This document shows, piece after piece, positions 62,284 to 64,000 of a stretch of 64,000 bases of DNA. The translations under genes and the position numbers were made by a program. Source of the DNA: Liolophura sinensis (lineage: Eukaryota > Mollusca > Polyplacophora > Chitonida > Chitonidae); assembly GCF_032854445.1 (NCBI RefSeq), contig NC_088302.1:55902237-55966236 (forward strand). The letters run 5' to 3'. How positions within the stretch are numbered: position 1 is the first letter of the stretch; the number at the start of each line of letters is the position of its first letter. Below the pieces are notes generated by a model. That model searched no databases, was not told the DNA's origin, and saw nothing but the letters and a program-made list of their open reading frames with translations.

Positions 62284-64000
62284 ATGTCGGAAAAGCAGAC
62301 AGCAAAGGTTTGAGAGAAAATTTAGACGATTTCTTATGGCCGTTATGTCATGAATGGAATTTAAATGCGATTAATTGATTGCTATGTAACAGTTGTTGTC
62401 GGTAGTTAACTAGTTAAACTTGAATAAACAGGATCGTAACAAGTCACGACCAGCCCGCAAAGTCGAAGCGCACGTGGGCGCTTTGTCAGTTTTTCACACA
62501 GTTGGTAGTTATGCAGTCGTCGGTTCACGCGGTGGGATTTTTAACACTGACTTGCAGCACACAGCTAAATAGCTGCGTGTAAACGATGTTTCAAAGTTTT
62601 CAATGTTTACTGTGATGTGTTCACTCGAGATTATAATAGCATTTTAGTCATCTAATTAGATGACAGAATATTTTGGAAATAAAGAATAACAATTAATTAT
62701 AGAGATAAATTTGAATTTGAATGGAAGAAAACTTATTACAGATGCGGAAAATCTCGCCAGATTATGAGTGTAACGCGTGGATATAGTACATAAGTCTGAA
62801 AGGTTAGAGCGAGGAAACAGGACTGCTTGGCCTGGTGTCAGTAGAATGTGGCATGTCTGGTGTCTTCGTGGCTCCCTAAAGCTGTGATTACGTATAGTAT
62901 CACCGCCCTGTCTTGATATATAAGCTTACCTTGAGCACCTCTGTACTTCCTGTTCTGGATCAACATAGGGCTGTGATGGTATATGTGATCACAGCCCTAC
63001 AAGGCTGGTGTCTTTGGTATGATACTTCAGTGGCGGCAGTGACTCGTCATCATCACATATATGACATTAAACGATACTCATTCATTCATTCAGTCGATCA
63101 TCACATTTTCATGCAGCTTCAAGGTTAACTTGATTTGGAATTAATAACCTGTGTGCAAATTGGATCATTGTTTTGCTTGAAATTCCTGTGTTGTATAAAT
63201 GATAATCTTTGAAATGATTGAGAATCCATCTACAGACTGGCGATGAAGCTTGTGATAACTTGGTCTATAACTAATTAATAATTATTGTATTATGTTGCAG
63301 GGCAGGAAGTGTTTGGTGCTGGGAGGAGGGGGCTTCCTGGGACGTCATATGGTGGAACGGCTGCTGGACAGAGGCTATGATGTCTCCGTGTTTGACATGA
63401 GACAGACATTTGATGATGAACAGGTCCAGTTTTACTGTGGTGACCTTTGTAAGAAAGAGGTCAGTACTAATTAGTCTGTGTGTCACCTGTGTCAACAAAA
63501 ATAACCCACAAATGAATATATACAAATTAAGTAGATTTCAGAATATAGACTAGCACTTTGTCCACTAGGAATGACTTTAGAGAGATTGTGTTTCAAGCCA
63601 GCCAGTGTACAGTTTACAGAATGAGCTGAATGGCATCTGTTAGGTAATCTCTTGGTGCAATGGCTTACCCGCATGGCTACTCAATGTTTTCTTCACATAG
63701 GCTTTAGCCACGTGGATTTCAATGAAGTTCTACTGTTTGATACCAGTATCAGTGAGGAAAGAATATTAATACTTGTGCATGTAAAATCAAGTTCTTATGA
63801 AAAAGATGTTTACTGCAATGTACATGCAATAAGCATTGTAATACCCTTTGTGTTGAAAACACTGAAGCCATTTTTTAAGGGGTCATGTTCATATGTAGGA
63901 TGTTGTAAACATTGTATGCTTCCATTCATTTAAAGGTGTAAATATGTATTAGATGTGTTTGTTTCTGTTATGTTAATTCAGTTTTCTCCAGACTTACACT
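62284..64000 (+). CDS. NSDHL: NSDHL-like sterol-4-alpha-carboxylate 3-dehydrogenase, 5' part only
   Basis: Exon 2 (63301-63459) encodes [20 protein letters not shown] then [17 protein letters not shown] and [12 protein letters not shown]: the N-terminal Rossmann fold with the GGxGFLG dinucleotide loop and GDL of NSDHL. The enzyme, on ER and lipid droplets, oxidises and decarboxylates C4-methyl sterol intermediates with NAD(P)+. Exon 1 is proposed at 62284-62307 (MSEKQTAK), joined in phase 0 across a 993-bp intron; its donor gtttga is weak but the frame and family N-terminus fit. A possible exon-3 acceptor is ttttctccag at 63982-63991. The rest lies beyond the window. Exon 2 is firm, exon 1 moderate. 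Confidence 0.85.

Overview
The window is a stretch of animal nuclear genome: AT-rich, with small exons in long GT-AG introns, tRNA-derived SINEs, many minisatellites and a large virus-like DNA transposon. The gene content (WBP4, an Sfmbt-type FCS-4xMBT-SAM protein, SUMO, centrin, NSDHL) is general for animals. The SINE type and a Sfmbt that keeps both its zinc finger and its SAM domain suggest an aquatic invertebrate, most likely a lophotrochozoan (mollusc or brachiopod). The species cannot be fixed from the sequence alone.

Layout. (1) 252-9833, minus strand: 5' part of WBP4, a spliceosomal zinc-finger/WW protein. Its introns hold three unrelated minisatellites. (2) 9834-10239: a compact two-way promoter. 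(3) 10240-23457, plus strand: a 23-exon Sfmbt/MBTD1-like Polycomb-type gene, with a 3' UTR to about 25,055. (4) 25,060-29,340: intergenic, with SINEs and diverged direct repeats. (5) 30085-51189, minus strand: a four-exon SUMO gene. Its last intron is 15.8 kb because a 13.8-kb Polinton (Maverick) sits inside it at 32055-45867. (6) 51,330-58,398: intergenic, with a repeated non-coding module. (7) 58399-62158, minus strand: a complete five-exon centrin. (8) 62159-62283: a 125-bp two-way promoter. (9) 62284-end, plus strand: the 5' end of NSDHL.

The Polinton has inverted terminal repeats and a near-matching 6-bp target duplication. It carries protein-primed DNA polymerase B, a retroviral-type integrase, a packaging ATPase, capsid-type genes and several small Polinton-type proteins. 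Nearly every large gene is broken by stops or frameshifts, and the polymerase also lacks a catalytic aspartate. Only the ATPase and some small ORFs are open, so this is an old, inactive copy. No protease was recognised.

The host genes fall into two head-to-head pairs (WBP4/Sfmbt and centrin/NSDHL) with SUMO between them. All five have their first intron within the first 24 coding bases, and in three of them it lies at the ATG itself. Exon models were made by eye from splice signals, reading-frame phase and recognisable protein families, so single-base errors at boundaries are possible.
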